Assembly (NCBI GenBank): GCA_024409025.1
Contig: JAKSUM010000078.1
Span: forward strand, 1 to 6,570
Origin: a bacterium
GTDB taxonomy: Bacteria > Vulcanimicrobiota > CADAWZ01
Direction of reading: 5' to 3'
DNA: 6,570 nt
Shown: positions 4,046-6,570 of the stretch, one piece after another
How positions within the stretch are numbered: the stretch's first letter is position 1
How the letters are laid out: the number at the start of each line of letters is the position of its first letter
Position numbers and translations under genes: made by a program
Notes under the pieces: model-generated
Seen by the model: the letters and a program-made list of their open reading frames with translations, nothing else
What the model was told of the DNA's origin: nothing
Databases searched by the model: none

Positions 4046-6280
4046 TTGGACAATAAGTTTAAGCCTTATGTAAGCGCTTCGTCCAACATGGCTGAGTTTA
4101 CAGTCAAGGCCGTTGTTATAGGCCTTGTGATGTCAGTCGTGCTTGGTGCGGCTAATGCTTATCTCGGGCTGAGGGCAGGAATGACGATCGCCGCAACATA
4201 TCCGGCTGCCGTCATTGGAATGGCTGTCCTCCGCCTCTGGAAGGGAAAAAGCAAGGGAACTATTCTTGAGGAGAATATAGCAAGAACTATCGGCTCTATC
4301 GGAGAATCCGTAGCTGCCGGAGCTATTTTTACTCTTCCTGCTTTTATTATATCCGGTCTTTGGAAGGATTTCGGAGGCTTCAATTATTGGATTTGCTCTC
4401 TGATTCTTCTTTTGGGCGGATTTATGGGAGTGCTGTTTGTTACCGTATTGAGAAGGGTTATGGTCGGAGATCATGAGCTTCCTTTCCCTGAATCTGTTGC
4501 GGCAAGCGAAATTCATAAAGCCGGACAGAAGGGCGGAGGCGGAGCCGCCATCCTTGTTAAGGCAATGGGAATCGGCGCCCTCATACAGATGCGTGTAAAG
4601 TTCAAGGTCGTTGCAGAGGAGTGGGCCCAGTATTTCGCATTCCCGAAATCCAGCGTCACGCTTGCCCTGGATGACAAGGTAGGCCATGAGGTTGTCGGAA
4701 CAGGCGGAATTTTTGCATCATCTCCTGGCGTAAGCCCTGCATATATGGGAGTCGGCTTCATTATCGGTCCTACTCTTGCCTGCCTCAACTTCAGCGGCGG
4801 CATACTTGCATGGGGACTGTTCGTTCCGCTGCTAATGTGGCTGCTCGGTCCTCATCTTTCTGATTTCCTTAATGCATGCGGAGCTGGGCCCGATCATTCG
4901 AAGGATATGGGTGTTCTTGCGGTACAGGTATGGAAATTCATTGTAAGGCCGGTAGCAATAGGCGGAATGCTTGTAAGCGCAGCCTTCACTCTTTACAATA
5001 TGAGAAACAATCTCATCACCGGAATCAGAAGAGCCGTTAATGACATTGTCAAGGCTGCCGGCGCCAAAGGAACTGAGATAAGGACTGAAAAGGATCTTGA
5101 TTTCAGGCTTGTAACTATTGCAATTATTATCGCCTCTTTAGCTATCGGAGGAATATACTACTACTTTACTCAGGTTTTGTGGCATGCACTGCTTGCAACA
5201 GTTATGATGCTGATTCTCGGCTTCTTCTTCTCAGCCGTATCCGGATATCTCGTAGGATTAATCGGTTCCTCCAATAATCCTATTAGCGGACTTACCATTG
5301 CAACTATAGTAATCGTTGCCGGAGTTATGGCATGGGTCTGCAAGGTTCAGGGAGACGAGGGTGTTCTTGCTGTTCTCGGAGTTGCCGCAGTAGTATGCGT
5401 TACGGCTGCTGTTGCAGGCGAAATGTTCCAGGATCTTAAGGTCGGACATATCCTTGGAGGCACTCCCTTCAGAATGCAGATTGGCGATCTTATCGGCATT
5501 ATTCCTGCCGCATTTGTCATGGCCGGAGTCCTCGGAGCCATGCACCAGAGTGATCTGACAATGGCTAAGAGCGCAGGCCTTGATCCTCATCTCTATGGAT
5601 TTGGAGGAAAGACGTATCCTGCACCTCAGGCCGGACTTATGGCTATGCTCGCTCAGGGAATCGTTGGCGGAAATATGACATGGGGACTTATAATCATCGG
5701 CGTCATAATGGGAATAGCCTTCATTCTCCTCAAGGTAAAGAGCCCGATGCTTGTATCTGTAGGAATGTACCTTCCTTTTGAAACTACTGCCGCAATATTC
5801 CTCGGCGGAATTGTCAAATGGGGAGTGGATCTTTGGATTTCGAAGAAGGAGCTTTCCGAAAAGGCAAAGGAATCCGTAGAGAATACAGGCGTCCTTACCG
5901 CTTCCGGTCTTATAGCCGGAGAAGCGCTCATGGGTCTTTTCTTCGCATTTTACGGACTTACCGGCAACCAGCCTCCGCATATGTTTGAGAATCCCAGCTT
6001 CCTTGGAAGCATAGTTGTAATCGGACTTATCGGAGCAGCCCTCGCTTTCTTCCCGATACAGGATGTCAAGGCAATTCTTGCCGGAAAGCATTGTGATGGC
6101 GTTAAGGATGCCTATTTGGAAAATGATGCTGATTCTGCTGATGAAAATACCGAAGACGAACAGGAAGATGATGAGGCTTCTGAAAATGAAGATAAGCCTG
6201 CTTCTCAGAAAATAGCGGAGAGGAAGGCTGAAAAGTCAAAAGCTTCAAACAGACAGAAAAATAAAAAGCATAAAAAATAG
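4046..6280 (+). CDS. OPT-family oligopeptide/metal-chelate transporter
   Basis: This is a large inner-membrane secondary carrier of the OPT superfamily, whose members move peptides or metal chelates, probably with protons. From TTG 4046 the protein is 744 residues and opens with DNKFKPYVSAS and EFTVKA, a typical family start. Recognisable segments are NAYLGLRAGMTIAATYPAAV (37-56), RRVMVGDHELPFPES (136-150), GLIGSSNNPISGLTIAT (404-420), EMFQDLKVGHILG (459-471) and NQPPHMFENPS (641-651). About a dozen or more hydrophobic segments lie between them; I have not fixed an exact count. The core ends near residue 680. A highly charged tail follows: acidic from about 691 to 716 (ENDADSADENTEDEQEDDEASENED), here cut as two runs of Asp/Glu, then lysine-rich to the end. 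The substrate cannot be told from the sequence. The gene is monocistronic: divergent promoter space upstream, terminator 5 bases after the stop. Confidence 0.9.
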   Translation: MDNKFKPYVSASSNMAEFTVKAVVIGLVMSVVLGAANAYLGLRAGMTIAATYPAAVIGMAVLRLWKGKSKGTILEENIARTIGSIGESVAAGAIFTLPAFIISGLWKDFGGFNYWICSLILLLGGFMGVLFVTVLRRVMVGDHELPFPESVAASEIHKAGQKGGGGAAILVKAMGIGALIQMRVKFKVVAEEWAQYFAFPKSSVTLALDDKVGHEVVGTGGIFASSPGVSPAYMGVGFIIGPTLACLNFSGGILAWGLFVPLLMWLLGPHLSDFLNACGAGPDHSKDMGVLAVQVWKFIVRPVAIGGMLVSAAFTLYNMRNNLITGIRRAVNDIVKAAGAKGTEIRTEKDLDFRLVTIAIIIASLAIGGIYYYFTQVLWHALLATVMMLILGFFFSAVSGYLVGLIGSSNNPISGLTIATIVIVAGVMAWVCKVQGDEGVLAVLGVAAVVCVTAAVAGEMFQDLKVGHILGGTPFRMQIGDLIGIIPAAFVMAGVLGAMHQSDLTMAKSAGLDPHLYGFGGKTYPAPQAGLMAMLAQGIVGGNMTWGLIIIGVIMGIAFILLKVKSPMLVSVGMYLPFETTAAIFLGGIVKWGVDLWISKKELSEKAKESVENTGVLTASGLIAGEALMGLFFAFYGLTGNQPPHMFENPSFLGSIVVIGLIGAALAFFPIQDVKAILAGKHCDGVKDAYLENDADSADENTEDEQEDDEASENEDKPASQKIAERKAEKSKASNRQKNKKHKK

Positions 6281-6284
6281 ACTT

Positions 6285-6328
6285 AAATAAAAAAACAGCC
6301 TGATGCTCATCGGGCTGTTTTTTTATTT
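6285..6328. terminator. Bidirectional intrinsic terminator between the converging OPT and QueT-like genes
   Basis: Bases 6285-6300 and 6313-6328 are perfect reverse complements, with the pairing extended by a T-G pair and three more pairs to a four-base loop (6305-6308). A GC core (CAGCC/GGCTG) is flanked by seven A on the left and seven T on the right, so it works in both directions. It ends the OPT transcript and, from the other side, the minus-strand gene whose stop codon is at 6332-6334. Confidence 0.9.
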
Positions 6329-6331
6329 GTT

Positions 6332-6570
6332 TTAAAACAGTTTTTTTTCGAGCTTTTTCAATCCCATATACAGGACGCTTCCAAGACCTGCTACCGCTAT
6401 TGTCTCTCCTGCTCCTACTGCGAGCGCCTGAATAAGTATCGGAACCTTTATCCCGTATGCATAGTAAAGGATGAGTGGAACTGCTATTGTATTTGCCGCT
6501 ATCGGTGGGATATATTTCAGAAATCCCCTGTCTCTCAGCATATATGTTCCTGCTGCCCCTATGAGCGTTG
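6332..6570 (-). CDS. queT: QueT-like transporter, C-terminal part (5' end outside the window)
   Basis: The minus-strand frame is open from the right edge of the window to the TAA at 6332-6334. An internal ATG at 6539-6541 is not the start: upstream codons read TLIGAAGTY with no stop up to the edge. The visible 79 residues read GTYMLRDRGFLKYIPPIAANT, here given in part, then two hydrophobic segments (around AVPLILYYAYGI and ETIAVAGLGSVLYMGL) and a KKLEKKLF end. The order of a TY-LLR-like turn, PP before an Ala/Asn-rich helix, and a GxGE turn (VGAGETI) before the final helix matches the C-terminal half of QueT (DUF988) membrane proteins, the S components thought to take up queuosine precursors with an ECF transporter. 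The N-terminal half is not seen, so a related small ECF S component remains possible. It converges on the OPT gene. Confidence 0.65.
   Translation of the reverse strand, partial: TLIGAAGTYMLRDRGFLKYIPPIAANTIAVPLILYYAYGIKVPILIQALAVGAGETIAVAGLGSVLYMGLKKLEKKLF

Noticed and set aside
4133..4687. Minus-strand open frame of 184 codons
   Set aside because: Also antisense to the OPT gene, with no recognisable motif; a by-product of codon bias.
5258..6091. Minus-strand open frame of 277 codons inside the transporter gene
   Set aside because: It is antisense to a clearly coding OPT gene, has a polar, cysteine- and histidine-scattered composition with no family motif, and no ribosome site was seen.

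Overview
The window looks like a chromosomal piece of a strictly or mainly anaerobic bacterium. It has many ferredoxin-type iron-sulfur clusters, a minimal TatA/TatC translocase, a CRISPR repeat of the kind seen with clostridial and fusobacterial type I-B systems, and a QueT-like vitamin-type transporter. Base composition is moderate (about 45% GC by eye, not counted). Ribosome sites are GGAG-like and a TTG start is used. I cannot fix the phylum; Firmicutes, Spirochaetes, Synergistetes or a similar gut or sediment anaerobe are all possible.

Region 1 (1-2477, plus strand) is one tightly packed operon. It holds the 3' end of a probable aldo/keto reductase with a C-terminal [4Fe-4S] motif, then a six-cluster membrane ferredoxin that reads as a NapH domain fused to a NapG domain, then tatA and tatC. 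A perfect 20-bp hairpin ends the operon. An internal twin-arginine segment sits exactly at the junction of the two ferredoxin halves. With the Tat translocase encoded next door, this suggests that the last membrane segment and the four-cluster C-terminal domain are exported by Tat.

Region 2 (2478-3335) is a CRISPR array of 11 identical 30-bp repeats and 10 spacers of 35-38 bp, with its leader on the right. A good sigma70-type promoter on the minus strand points into the array, and the operon terminator at its far end is symmetric, so it can also stop the leftward pre-crRNA. No cas gene is in the window.

Region 3 (3336-4045) is a minus-strand beta-carbonic anhydrase and the 146-bp divergent spacer before the next gene, which holds a 7+7 inverted repeat.

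Region 4 (4046-6328) is a large OPT-family transporter that starts at TTG behind AGGAGG, carries an unusual acidic-then-basic C-terminal tail, and is followed by a bidirectional terminator. Region 5 (6332-6570, minus strand) is the 3' part of a QueT-like transporter that runs off the window.

The points most worth a second look are the NapH-NapG fusion with an internal Tat signal beside tatAC, the in-frame tatA-TAA-ATG-tatC junction, and the organisation of the CRISPR leader.
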